Shown here one piece after another: positions 38,141 through 45,452 of a stretch of 64,000 nucleotides of DNA. Under the pieces are notes generated by a model. The model was not told the origin of the DNA and ran no database searches. It was given only the letters and a program-made list of their open reading frames with translations. The stretch is taken from contig DAHUXH010000013.1 of the NCBI GenBank assembly GCA_027307235.1, positions 124,001 through 188,000 of the forward strand, given 5' to 3'. The position numbers and the translations under genes are program-made. Within the stretch, counting starts at the first letter, position 1. Every line of letters begins with the position of its first letter. The DNA is from Vulcanimicrobiota bacterium. Lineage in GTDB: Bacteria > Vulcanimicrobiota > Vulcanimicrobiia > Vulcanimicrobiales > Vulcanimicrobiaceae.

Positions 38141-39085
38141 ATGACTGCACATCCGCAATTTCCCGGCGAACAATCGACCGACGGGCGTTTCATTCGGCAA
38201 CACGACGCCTTCCGCGAGATGATCACTGCTGACGGCCGCTCGGGATTTCCCGTGCAAGCGGGGCGGTATCACCTCTACGTTTCGCTTGCGTGCCCGTGGG
38301 CTCACCGAACGATCATCGTGCGTGCGCTCAAACATCTGGAGGATGCGATCGGCATGACCGTCGTGGATCCCGTTCGGGACGAGCGCGGCTGGGCATTTCG
38401 CGACGGCGACTGTTTCTCGCCCGATCCGATCAACGGTTTTGCATTCCTGAGCGAAGCCTACCGCGCTACCGATCCGCGCTTCCGGGGGCGTGTCACCGTT
38501 CCGGTGCTCTGGGACAAGCAGACCAAACGCATCGTCAGCAATTCCGACGACGACATCATGCGCATGTTCGAGACGGAGTTTGAAGCCCTGAGCGACCGGC
38601 GGCTGGACCTGTATCCGCCCGAGCATCGCACCGCGATCGACGAACTCAATGAACGCATCTACGAAACGCTCAACGACGGCGTCTACAAGGCCGGTTTCGC
38701 GAGCACGCAGCGCGCGTACGAAGAAGCGGCCTATCGCGTCTTCGAGACACTCGACGATCTCGAACGGCGTTTAGCACACACGCGCTATCTCTTCGGCACT
38801 GTCCCGCTAGAGACCGATTGGCGTGTCTTCGTGACGCTCGTGCGCTTCGACGCGGTCTATCACGGGCATTTCAAGTGTAACGTTCGCAAGATTTCCGAGT
38901 ACCCGAATCTCTTCGGCTATCTCAAGGACCTCTACCAGATCGACGGGATCGCGCAGACGGTGAACTTCGATCACATCAAACGGCACTACTACTACACGCA
39001 CGCCGAGATCAACCCGACGCGCATCGTCCCGATCGGTCCGGCGCAGGACCTCTCAACGCCTCACGGCCGCGAACGCTTAGGTTGA
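38141..39085 (+). CDS. glutathionyl-hydroquinone reductase-like protein (Xi-class GST, YqjG/ECM4)
   Basis: 314 aa from ATG 38141 (MTAHPQFPGEQSTDGRFIRQ). The catalytic cysteine is in SLACPWAHRTIIVRALK. Other family blocks are GWAFRDGDCFSPDPING, VPVLWDKQTKRIVSNSDDDIM, and LDDLERRLAHTRYLFG in the all-helical domain. The family reduces glutathionyl-hydroquinones; whether this organism makes glutathione is unknown, so another thiol may be used. An in-frame ATG at 38096 would add 15 residues. It runs divergently from the M-box leader and overlaps the next convergent gene by 9 bp. Confidence 0.9.
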   Translation: MTAHPQFPGEQSTDGRFIRQHDAFREMITADGRSGFPVQAGRYHLYVSLACPWAHRTIIVRALKHLEDAIGMTVVDPVRDERGWAFRDGDCFSPDPINGFAFLSEAYRATDPRFRGRVTVPVLWDKQTKRIVSNSDDDIMRMFETEFEALSDRRLDLYPPEHRTAIDELNERIYETLNDGVYKAGFASTQRAYEEAAYRVFETLDDLERRLAHTRYLFGTVPLETDWRVFVTLVRFDAVYHGHFKCNVRKISEYPNLFGYLKDLYQIDGIAQTVNFDHIKRHYYYTHAEINPTRIVPIGPAQDLSTPHGRERLG

Positions 39086-39691
39086 GCCGTCGACTGCCGC
39101 AAGCTTCTTGAGCATCGTTGCATAGAGTATGTCGAGTTCGTGCTCATTGATGATGAGATCGCCGGCATCTTCGCTGAGGTCCAGGGTCACCGAGTAAAAG
39201 TTCGGACTGAGATCGGTGACGCCGATGTGAAAATCGTCGCCGAGGCGACGCGCTATATCTTCACACCAGCGCTGCTGATCGTACACGCGCTCCAGGCTGA
39301 CGCGGAGGTCGTACGGAATCGCGTTGACCGACGGCTGCGAGGTCGCAACATTCCACGCAAAGGCTTCCGGTGAGAACACACCGATGCCGCGCCGTTCGAG
39401 GATTGGACCTATTTTTGAAAAAAACGCGGAGGCGCTGACGGGAGCGGCCGAGGAAAAGTCCCTCGTCAAACCGGCAAGGATGTGCTGGTGATGCGGCATC
39501 AGCTCTTCGAGCATTCGGCGATTGGAGCGCATCTCGTTTGCGATATTCGAAAGGGACTGCCGTACCTCTGCCTGCGTCTTGCGCTGGTCTTGCCACTGAT
39601 TCACCGCGAGCGCGAGCAAGATGGCAAGCACGATCGAGAACACCTCGACCACCAGATCCGCCGGATCAACCCGCCGCAGCAACTCTTTCAT
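39077..39691 (-). CDS. hypothetical single-pass membrane protein
   Basis: 204 aa. One transmembrane segment near the N-terminus (VVEVFSIVLAILLALAVNQW), then a charged helical region (QDQRKTQAEVRQSLSNIANE) and a soluble domain without recognised motifs. The N-terminal layout resembles a widespread family of uncharacterised anchored proteins. It is convergent with the GST-like gene. No function is proposed. Confidence 0.65.
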   Translation of the reverse strand: MKELLRRVDPADLVVEVFSIVLAILLALAVNQWQDQRKTQAEVRQSLSNIANEMRSNRRMLEELMPHHQHILAGLTRDFSSAAPVSASAFFSKIGPILERRGIGVFSPEAFAWNVATSQPSVNAIPYDLRVSLERVYDQQRWCEDIARRLGDDFHIGVTDLSPNFYSVTLDLSEDAGDLIINEHELDILYATMLKKLAAVDGST

Positions 39692-39793
39692 AGCCTAAAA
39701 AATCGGCAACAAGAAACCTCGAACCTTCTGACCCCAAGAAAAGAGCCCCGCCCCAGCGAGGCCCCACTACCTCATGGATCCCAAGTGATTGGC

Positions 39794-39899
39794 GAGAAAC
39801 GCTTTGCTGAGCGTCAGGCCGAGGCGAGGGGAGGCGAAGTGTACTGAGGTACACGAGCCTCCCCTCAACGATGGCCTGGCGTTCAGCAAAGTGTTTCTC
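39794..39899 (-). repeat. hairpin repeat element, copy A (3' of the lipoprotein gene)
   Basis: A 106-bp near-palindrome. Sense (minus) strand: outer stem GAGAAACACTTTGCTGAACG, then CCAGGCCATCGTTG, inner stem AGGGGAGGC, CTCGTGTAC, loop CTCA, GTACACTTCG, then GCCTCCCCT, CGCCTCGGCCTGACG and the closing outer stem. The outer stem ends exactly at the stop codon of the lipoprotein gene. The unpaired blocks (ATCGTTG versus GCCTCGG) are the same in all copies while the stems differ but stay paired. Confidence 0.9.
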
Positions 39900-41074
39900 T
39901 AGCCTTTGGTGACGTGCCAGTCGTTCATGACGAACTGCTTACCGTTACTCGTCATCGTGAGGGTCCCGTCGCCGAAGGTGTTGACGTCGAAGGTCGCGAT
40001 CTGCGTTCCGCCGTTGCTGACGATGCCGTTGATGAAGTTGCTGTCGGTCGGCTGCAATTGTGTGTTGGTCGTGACGTTGAGCGTGTTGCCGCTCGCGAGT
40101 TGGGCGTTGGTCACGGTGAGGTCGATCAGTTCACCGTGCAGGTACTGCGTGGTCGCTGGGATCGAGTACTGACCGCCTTGGGTGCCGCCGGCGAGTGTGA
40201 ACATCGGCGTGGCGATCGGGCAGCTCGTGTTCTGCGTTCCGATCGCGATCGAGAGCGAGCCGATCGCACCTTTGAACGACGATCCCGTGTGGGTCGCGGT
40301 CCAGGTCACGCTCCCGTCGGCATTAACGACGCGCGTGCCCGTGCCGCTGGTTCCGCCCGACCAGCCAAAGGTCTCGCCGAGCGACTGGATGCCGGTCGCG
40401 TTGAAGCCTGCCGAATCACCGCAGAAATTGTTGGTGTTTCCGCCGGTCTGCGGCGACATGACGAACTCGAAGTCGGATGCGATCGTCTTCGATCCCGCGA
40501 GATCGAGTTCACCCGTGCTGGTGCGATCGAAGCCCGCGGCGATCGACGGGTAGCCGTTTTGATCGTAGGTCGAGTTGCTGAGGTTCACCGTATCGGTGCG
40601 CACCGAGATCGGCGTCGCGTTGCCGTTGGCGTAGCCGGTGACGGTGCGAAACACGGTCTCGTTGCCGCTGCCGTTGGGATTGTTGAATTTGCGCACGGCA
40701 TCGCGGGCAATCTTCGTGCAGGCCGCATCGTAGAAGAAGATGGCTTCCGTGGAGTTCGGGTCGCCGTTCTTGTCGGGTGAGAAGAACTCAAACCCGTTGT
40801 TGCACGTACCGCTTGCCGACTGCACCTGGCGGGCGAGCGCGAACGGCGACAGGGTGTTATTGAACTCTTGAACGTTCTTCATCGGGTTGCCGAGCGAGTT
40901 GGCCGCATTGATCGCGTCTTCTTGGGACGACTGTTGGCCGACGGGATTGCCGCCCGGAACGGTGCTGCCGCCGGTCGCGCCCGGGACGGCCGGAGTCGAT
41001 GATGCGCCGCCACCACCGCAGGCAGCGAGCAGAAGTGCTGCGGCACATGCCGCGAGGGTGACTTGGATTCGCAC
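39899..41074 (-). CDS. secreted lipoprotein of unknown function
   Basis: 391 aa from GTG 41074, placed behind AAGGGGAA. The N-terminus VRIQVTLAACAAALLLAACGGGG is a lipoprotein signal with lipobox LAAC, followed by a flexible Gly/Ser/Pro/Thr linker. The rest is rich in Thr, Asn, Gly and Ser, suggesting a beta-structured extracytoplasmic domain; four further cysteines could form disulfides. Upstream in-frame starts give an implausible N-terminus. No family recognised. Confidence 0.8.
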   Translation of the reverse strand: MRIQVTLAACAAALLLAACGGGGASSTPAVPGATGGSTVPGGNPVGQQSSQEDAINAANSLGNPMKNVQEFNNTLSPFALARQVQSASGTCNNGFEFFSPDKNGDPNSTEAIFFYDAACTKIARDAVRKFNNPNGSGNETVFRTVTGYANGNATPISVRTDTVNLSNSTYDQNGYPSIAAGFDRTSTGELDLAGSKTIASDFEFVMSPQTGGNTNNFCGDSAGFNATGIQSLGETFGWSGGTSGTGTRVVNADGSVTWTATHTGSSFKGAIGSLSIAIGTQNTSCPIATPMFTLAGGTQGGQYSIPATTQYLHGELIDLTVTNAQLASGNTLNVTTNTQLQPTDSNFINGIVSNGGTQIATFDVNTFGDGTLTMTSNGKQFVMNDWHVTKG

Positions 41075-41176
41075 GATGTTCCCCTTTTCGAAATGCCGGT
41101 GTGATCTGGTGAGTCCAGCGGAACTCTCCATGATCATGCACTGCGAGCCGGGGTACGTTCATTAGTGAAAACTGAG

Positions 41177-41200
41177 AAAACGACGCATGAACGCGCGTCG
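41177..41200 (-). terminator. probable intrinsic terminator of the MsrC-hemerythrin gene
   Basis: Minus strand: CGACGC, 8-nt loop, GCGTCG, then TTTTCTC. It starts 22 bp after the stop codon at 41222. Confidence 0.6.
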
Positions 41201-41221
41201 CCGTCACGTTCTCATGTTTTC

Positions 41222-42145
41222 CTAATGTTGAATGAGCGGTTCGGCGGCGACGAAGAGGTCGTCGCGCTCTGCTGCAAGACAGCCGTCGATGGCGCGCGCG
41301 ATCGCATTCCACTCGCGCCGAAACCCGGCGGTGTCTGCGGCGATCGTCGACGCATCGCGCCATGTCTCGCGAAAGGTGTCCCACTGTTCGGCGAGATCGG
41401 CGACGTCGCCGTTCAAACGTTCGACGCGCTTACGCAACAGAGCGTTCTCGCCGCGCGCGAGTCGCGGAAACAGCCATTCGTGTTCGAAGGTTAGGTGCGC
41501 GCGAAGCAACGTATCAAGGTGCGACAACGTTACCGCGATCGCCGTCGCGTCCAGCAGGGAGTCGATGTCCGAGGCCAGATCGCCGATGAGCGCGGCGTGG
41601 GCGCGGCCCAAGGCCAGCACCCGAGCGAGGTCGCCGCTCTCGTGGCGCGCACCCGCATTGCCTGAGACGATCTCCACGAAGACGCCCACCAGCCGCTCGA
41701 CGCCGGCGGCGTCGTCGCGCGTAAAACGCGCCGGCGACGGGCTGTCGATGTCGAAGACGCCGAAGCACACGCCTTTGTCCATGAGGGGGACGACGATCTC
41801 CGAACGCGAGGCGGCATCGCATTCGATGTGATCGGCAACGGCGTGAACGTCCTCGACGATCTGCGTGCTGCGCGATACGAATGCCGAACCGCAGACACCG
41901 CGTCCGGGCGGAAGCGGCGAGCACGCGGGGCGCCCGACGAACGGACCGAGCACGAGGCCGCGCTCGTCAGGAAAATAGAAACCGGCCCAATTCAGGTCGG
42001 GTAACGTTTCGTAGACGAAGGCGGCGAAGTTGGCGGCACGCGCGATGAAGTTCGGTTCGCCGTCGAGCAGTGCGCGCACTTGGCGCTCCAGCAGCGTATA
42101 GTCAACGCTGGCGCTGTCTGCGGCCAGGGTTCCGTGTCCGTTCAT
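41222..42145 (-). CDS. free methionine-(R)-sulfoxide reductase (GAF) fused to a hemerythrin-like domain
   Basis: 307 aa. Residues 1-160 are an fRMsr-type GAF domain: NWAGFYF, then cysteines 75, 85 and 109 in ACSPLPPGRGVCG and HIECDAASRSEIVVP. Their spacing (10 and 24) equals that of the E. coli enzyme's Cys84/94/118. Residues about 170-307 form a four-helix hemerythrin-like bundle with His183, His209 and the HLTFE motif (His217, Glu221). The second half lacks the usual HxxxE (AAERDD there), so a full di-iron site may be missing. The fusion suggests oxidant sensing or methionine-sulfoxide repair tied to iron or oxygen. The C-terminal domain assignment is less sure. Confidence 0.85.
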   Translation of the reverse strand: MNGHGTLAADSASVDYTLLERQVRALLDGEPNFIARAANFAAFVYETLPDLNWAGFYFPDERGLVLGPFVGRPACSPLPPGRGVCGSAFVSRSTQIVEDVHAVADHIECDAASRSEIVVPLMDKGVCFGVFDIDSPSPARFTRDDAAGVERLVGVFVEIVSGNAGARHESGDLARVLALGRAHAALIGDLASDIDSLLDATAIAVTLSHLDTLLRAHLTFEHEWLFPRLARGENALLRKRVERLNGDVADLAEQWDTFRETWRDASTIAADTAGFRREWNAIARAIDGCLAAERDDLFVAAEPLIQH

Positions 42146-42251
42146 GCAGTCTATAACTCACCGTAGCGCCGCGGGGATTCCGCGGCGGCCGGCCGCCGGG
42201 AAGTGCGCTCAGCCGCCTCCGGCGAAAATCCGCAGCGGGGACGCCGATTCC

Positions 42252-42326
42252 GCGCCCGTAGCTCAATCTGGATAGAGCAGGGGACTCCTAAGCCCAAGGT
42301 TGCCAGTTCGATTCTGGCCGGGCGCA
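42252..42326 (+). tRNA. tRNA-Arg (anticodon CCT)
   Basis: 75 nt; acceptor GCGCCCG/CGGGCGC, D-arm GCTC/GAGC, T-arm GCCAG-TTCGATT-CTGGC, anticodon loop CTCCTAA. The anticodon stem GGGGA/GCCCA has only three canonical pairs with G-A at both ends. CCA is not encoded, unlike the other tRNAs of the window. Confidence 0.88.
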
Positions 42327-42348
42327 CGTTTTCCGGCGACCCCCTCCC

Positions 42349-42377
42349 TTGCCGGCCTTGCGGCCGTGTGGTACAGT
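42349..42377 (+). promoter_or_regulatory. candidate promoter upstream of rpmG
   Basis: TTGCCG at 42349-42354, 17-bp spacer, TACAGT at 42372-42377. Transcription would start about 42384, directly at the hairpin described next. Confidence 0.45.
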
Positions 42378-42386
42378 AGGTTCGCA

Positions 42387-42411
42387 AAACGGACCCCCGG
42401 TCCGTTTCTTT
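42387..42411 (+). terminator. hairpin with short T-run in the rpmG leader
   Basis: AAACGGACC, CCC loop, GGTCCGTTT, then CTTT. It may terminate the tRNA-Arg transcript or cap the 5' end of the rpmG mRNA. Confidence 0.55.
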
Positions 42412-42438
42412 CATGTCTTGTGGTAGGCTGGAACAACA

Positions 42439-42603
42439 GTGGCCAAAAAAGAAAATCGCGTGATGGTCGTCATGGCGTGCACCGAGTGCAAGCGCCGTAA
42501 CTACAACACGCAGAAAAACAAGCAGAAGACGACGGACCGGCTCGAGCTGAGCAAGTATTGCCGCTATTGCCGTTCGCATCGCGCACATAAAGAGACGAAG
42601 TAA
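42439..42603 (+). CDS. rpmG: 50S ribosomal protein L33
   Basis: 54 aa from GTG 42439: [27 protein letters not shown] and ending [17 protein letters not shown] (stretches separated here). Two CxxC pairs (CTEC, CRYC) mark the zinc-containing form. The gene precedes tRNA-Trp, secE and nusG, the standard order. Confidence 0.95.
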   Translation: MAKKENRVMVVMACTECKRRNYNTQKNKQKTTDRLELSKYCRYCRSHRAHKETK

Positions 42604-42609
42604 CGCGAA

Positions 42610-42633
42610 GCTGCCGCCCTCGTGGGCGGCAGC
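42610..42633 (+). other. strong hairpin after rpmG without T-run
   Basis: GCTGCCGCCC, TCGT loop, GGGCGGCAGC: a perfect 10-bp stem 7 bp past the rpmG stop. Without a T-run it is more likely an mRNA 3'-end stabiliser or processing signal before tRNA-Trp than a terminator. Confidence 0.6.
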
Positions 42634-42658
42634 TAGGCCCGGCACGACGCGGCCATAG

Positions 42659-42734
42659 AGGGCGGTAGCTCAATTGGTAGAGTAGCGGTCTCCAAAATCG
42701 CCGGTTGCAGGTTCGAGTCCTGTCCGCCCTGCCA
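42659..42734 (+). tRNA. tRNA-Trp (anticodon CCA)
   Basis: 76 nt with encoded CCA. Acceptor AGGGCGG/CCGCCCT, anticodon loop CTCCAAA on stem GCGGT/ATCGC, T-arm GCAGG-TTCGAGT-CCTGT, discriminator G. Located between rpmG and secE as in many bacteria. Confidence 0.97.
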
Positions 42735-42761
42735 GAATTCACAGTATCGGAGACGAGGTTG

Positions 42762-43010
42762 GTGAACGACCGTAACAAGACCGCGGCCGGCCGCAACGCG
42801 GGCACCGCGCAACGCCAAGCATCCGCGATGCAGACTCAGGATTTCTTTCGCGGCGTGATCGCCGAGATGCGCCGCGTCACGTGGCCGACACGCGACGAAT
42901 GGGTGTCGGCGACCATTCTGACGGTACTGCTCGTGGTCGGCATCGGATTGTTCACCTTTTGCGCCGACTGGGTATTCAGTCAGCTCTTCTCGCTGATCCA
43001 CCCGACGTAA
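42762..43010 (+). CDS. secE: preprotein translocase subunit SecE
   Basis: 82 aa from GTG 42762. A polar N-terminus leads to the conserved amphipathic helix FFRGVIAEMRRVTWPTRDEW and one transmembrane segment (TILTVLLVVGIGLFTF). This is the short, single-span SecE. GGAG lies 9 bases before the start. It is followed by nusG after 9 bp. Confidence 0.93.
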   Translation: MNDRNKTAAGRNAGTAQRQASAMQTQDFFRGVIAEMRRVTWPTRDEWVSATILTVLLVVGIGLFTFCADWVFSQLFSLIHPT

Positions 43011-43019
43011 GGTTGTCCC

Positions 43020-43712
43020 ATGAGTGAAACCACCCACGATTTTTCGGACCACGGCTTCGACGTCGGTGCGCCGGACGCGCCGCCGGATCCGGTCGTGCGC
43101 GAGGAGAAGGCGCATCTCGATTTCGCGCCGCCCGAAGAGCATGACGAGGACGAATTCAAGCCGCGTAGCGGCAAAGACGACCCGAAGAAGTGGTTTGTCG
43201 TTCACACCTACTCCGGGTACGAGAACAAGGTCAAGGCGAACCTCGAGCGCCGCATTCATTCGATGGGCATGCAGGACAAGATTTTCCGCGTGCTCGTTCC
43301 GATGGAAGACGAAGTCGAATTCAAGGACGGCAAGCGCAAGGTCACGCCTAAGAAGGTATTCCCGGGATACGTTCTGGTCGAGATGATCATGGACGACCAA
43401 TCGTGGTACGTGGTGCGCAACACGCAGGGCGTCACCGGCTTCGTCGGCAGTCCCGGACCGGGCGAGAAACCACTCCCGCTGCAAGAAAAAGAAGTCAAGA
43501 CCATCCTCAAGCAGATGGGCATCGAGACTCCCAAACTCAAGATCGACTTCAAGAAGGGCGACCGCATCAAGGTCACGTCGGGCCCGTTCTTCGACTTCAC
43601 CGGCGTCGTCGACGAGATCACGCCCGAGAAGGAGAAACTGCGCGCTCTCATCTCCATCTTCGGCCGCGAAACCCCTGTTGAACTCGAGTTCTTCCAGGTC
43701 GAGAAGGTTTAA
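43020..43712 (+). CDS. nusG: transcription termination/antitermination protein NusG
   Basis: 230 aa. An acidic, proline-containing extension of about 55 residues precedes the NGN domain (KKWFVVHTYSGYENKVKANL; PGYVLVEMIMDDQSWYVVR). The KOW domain follows (KGDRIKVTSGPFFDFTGVVDEI). The extension is longer than in E. coli NusG. Its stop codon is immediately followed by hairpin element copy B. Confidence 0.96.
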   Translation: MSETTHDFSDHGFDVGAPDAPPDPVVREEKAHLDFAPPEEHDEDEFKPRSGKDDPKKWFVVHTYSGYENKVKANLERRIHSMGMQDKIFRVLVPMEDEVEFKDGKRKVTPKKVFPGYVLVEMIMDDQSWYVVRNTQGVTGFVGSPGPGEKPLPLQEKEVKTILKQMGIETPKLKIDFKKGDRIKVTSGPFFDFTGVVDEITPEKEKLRALISIFGRETPVELEFFQVEKV

Positions 43713-43813
43713 GGGAAGGCTCTTTTCCGCCAGGCCGTCGTTGCGGAGAACCTCGTGTACCAAAGTACACTTCGGCTCTCCGCGCCTCGGCCTGACGAAA
43801 AATAGCGCTTCCC
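43713..43813 (+). repeat. hairpin repeat element, copy B (3' of nusG)
   Basis: 101 bp, starting with the first base after the nusG stop. Outer stem GGGAAG...CTTCCC, then CCGCCAGGCCGTCGTTG, inner arm CGGAGAACC, CTCGTGTAC, loop CAAA, GTACACTTCGG, CTCTCCG, CGCCTCGGCCTGACG. Same polarity relative to its upstream gene as the other copies. Confidence 0.9.
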
Positions 43814-43841
43814 GGGCCGGAGGACCGATGGGGGTGTGCGT

Positions 43842-43859
43842 TTCCGCCAGGCCTTCGTT
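43842..43859 (+). repeat. fragment of the hairpin element (left arm only)
   Basis: 18 bp identical to the left-arm core TTCCGCCAGGCCTTCGTT of copies C and E, with no matching right arm. It lies between copy B and the toxin-antitoxin promoter. Confidence 0.75.
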
Positions 43860-43879
43860 CATCGTTGTCGCGAGGGTCC

Positions 43880-43908
43880 TTGTGAAATGTAGCAATTGCT
43901 GCCATAAT
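43880..43908 (+). promoter_or_regulatory. toxin-antitoxin promoter with internal palindromic operator
   Basis: TTGTGA, 17-bp spacer, CATAAT. The palindrome AGCAATTGCT (43891-43900) lies in the spacer and TAGCAA recurs just before the start codon, a layout typical of antitoxin autorepression. The predicted transcript start (about 43915) is within a few bases of the ATG at 43918, so the mRNA is nearly leaderless. Confidence 0.6.
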
Positions 43909-43917
43909 AAGTAGCAA

Positions 43918-44352
43918 ATGACACAGGCAGCAATGATCGCCGGGATCATGGGCGGACCCCAGATCCTGGAATCCGACATCCAGGGCGAGTTCGACCTTGA
44001 AGAGGCAGTGCGTCAGGGAATCCCAGCGCAGGCGGTCCGCAATGTCGCAACATCAACTGGGGCGACCCTTCAAGTGCTCCAAGACGTCATGGGCATTGAC
44101 CGAAGCACGTTTGCGCGACGCATTCGAACTCATGCGCGTCTCAAAGCGGCTGAATCCGATCGTCTGGTTCGCGTTGCGAGAATCGCGGCATTGGCAATTG
44201 AGGCCCTTGGCGCAGCCGATGCCATTGCGTGGCTGAATGAGCCGAATTACGCGCTTGGTGAGCGTGTGCCGTTGAACTTACTGGAAACAGAAGTTGGCGC
44301 GCGCCAAGTTGAGCAAGTCATTGGCCGTATTGAGCACGGGGTCTTTAGCTAG
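43918..44352 (+). CDS. Xre/MbcA/ParS-type antitoxin (DUF2384)
   Basis: 144 aa. An N-terminal HTH-like part (GATLQVLQDVMGIDRSTFARRI) is followed by the ParS toxin-binding region (AIEALGAADAIAWLNEPNYALGERVPLNLLETEVGARQVEQVI; described in parts). It is the usual partner of RES-domain toxins and is directly followed by one: its TAG is adjacent to the toxin TTG. Base composition is lower in GC than the flanking ribosomal genes, pointing to acquisition. Confidence 0.9.
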   Translation: MTQAAMIAGIMGGPQILESDIQGEFDLEEAVRQGIPAQAVRNVATSTGATLQVLQDVMGIDRSTFARRIRTHARLKAAESDRLVRVARIAALAIEALGAADAIAWLNEPNYALGERVPLNLLETEVGARQVEQVIGRIEHGVFS

Positions 44353-44862
44353 TTGCGCGTTTACCGCGCATTTATGCCAAAGTATGCAGCCACAGCGTTT
44401 TCTGGTGAAGGTGCGCGCCTCTATGGCGGGCGGTGGAATTCACCGGGAATCCCCATGGTGTACACGGCAAGTTCTTATGCGCTCGTGTTGCTTGAGGTCA
44501 TGGGAAACGCGCGTCGTGTGCGCGTTCCACGAGGTCTAATGTATTGCGTTGTTGATGTGCCCGATGGGGTGCTACTCGAAGAAATTGACGCTGCGGCACT
44601 CCCCGCGAATTGGCATGCCTCGCCGGCACCACCAGAATTGCAGGCGCGTGGGGACGATTGGATCCGACGGGGGGAGACGGTGGGCCTCTACGTGCCGAGC
44701 GCGATCGCTCGTATCGAAAAGAACCTTTTGTTGAATCCAATGCATCCAGGCTTCAAGAAACTCGTGATTGGGATTCCCGAAGATGCCCCGGCTGATGGCA
44801 GAATCTTGGAACCGCCACCAACCTCGAAACGCACCCGCCACAAAGGAGCATCTAGCAAATGA
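44353..44862 (+). CDS. RES-domain toxin (NAD+ phosphorylase family)
   Basis: 169 aa from a TTG start directly after the antitoxin stop. RES-fold signatures: MRVYRA near the N-terminus, GEGARLYGGRWNSPGIPMVY, and SYALVLLEVMGN carrying the catalytic-type arginine, glutamate and serine set. The C-terminus NPMHPGFKKLVIG is typical. RES toxins degrade NAD+ and arrest growth; the Xre-type partner neutralises them (family knowledge). TTG may keep toxin translation below that of the antitoxin. Confidence 0.9.
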   Translation: MRVYRAFMPKYAATAFSGEGARLYGGRWNSPGIPMVYTASSYALVLLEVMGNARRVRVPRGLMYCVVDVPDGVLLEEIDAAALPANWHASPAPPELQARGDDWIRRGETVGLYVPSAIARIEKNLLLNPMHPGFKKLVIGIPEDAPADGRILEPPPTSKRTRHKGASSK

Positions 44863-44924
44863 CCAATTCACCAGAAACTGCTCGTCGCCTTAAGCTCGGC
44901 TGCGGGTTGCAATGGGAGGCTTGA
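44859..44924 (+). CDS. 21-codon remnant reading frame coupled to the toxin gene
   Basis: MTNSPETARRLKLGCGLQWEA, with its ATG overlapping the toxin stop (ATGA). The N-terminus resembles the start of a real third gene cut off at the insertion boundary; the rplK promoter begins inside it. No function is assigned. Confidence 0.35.
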   Translation: MTNSPETARRLKLGCGLQWEA

Positions 44925-44935
44925 GCAGGTAGAAT
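44907..44935 (+). promoter_or_regulatory. probable promoter of rplK-rplA
   Basis: TTGCAA, 17-bp spacer, TAGAAT, about 90 bp before rplK. It lies just inside the downstream border of the toxin-antitoxin insert and would restore expression cut off from nusG. Confidence 0.6.
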
Positions 44936-45024
44936 CGGATTTTGGTTGGACGGCGACCCCGACGTTCGGCCGGCATATGTAGACGGGGGAGAGGCGGCGA
45001 GACCGCTTCGATAAGGAGACACCT

Positions 45025-45450
45025 ATGGCAAAGAAAGCGATCGCCAAGATCGGCCTGCAGATTCCGGCCGGTAAGGCGACCCCAGCGCCGCCGATCGGCC
45101 CGGCGCTTGGACCCTACAGCCTCAACATCATGGATTTCTGCAAGCAGTACAACGAACGTACTGCCTCGCAGGCGGGCATGATCATTCCCGTCGAGATCAC
45201 GGTGTTCGATGACCGGACCTTCACGTTCGTCACCAAGACGCCGCCCGCGTCGTTCTTGATCAAACAGGCGCTCAAGATCGAGTCAGGCTCCAAAGAACCC
45301 AACCGCAACAAGGTCGGCAGACTCACCGACAGCCAGCTCGAAGAGATCGCGAAGGTCAAGATGCCCGACATCAACGCCAACGACATCGTTGCGGCCAAGA
45401 AGATCGTGGCCGGCACCGCACGCTCGATGGGCGTGGAGACGGAGGCGTAA
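45025..45450 (+). CDS. rplK: 50S ribosomal protein L11
   Basis: 141 aa, [20 protein letters not shown] at the N-terminus with [20 protein letters not shown], and [21 protein letters not shown] as the RNA-contact region. ATAAGGAGA precedes the ATG. Followed by rplA after 2 bp. Confidence 0.97.
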   Translation: MAKKAIAKIGLQIPAGKATPAPPIGPALGPYSLNIMDFCKQYNERTASQAGMIIPVEITVFDDRTFTFVTKTPPASFLIKQALKIESGSKEPNRNKVGRLTDSQLEEIAKVKMPDINANDIVAAKKIVAGTARSMGVETEA

Positions 45451-45452
45451 CG

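Noticed and set aside
43713-43813. Short peptide frames across the hairpin elements (repeated LRLSAPRPDE-like translations)
   Set aside because: They recur only because the element recurs; frames differ between copies and no ribosome sites are present.
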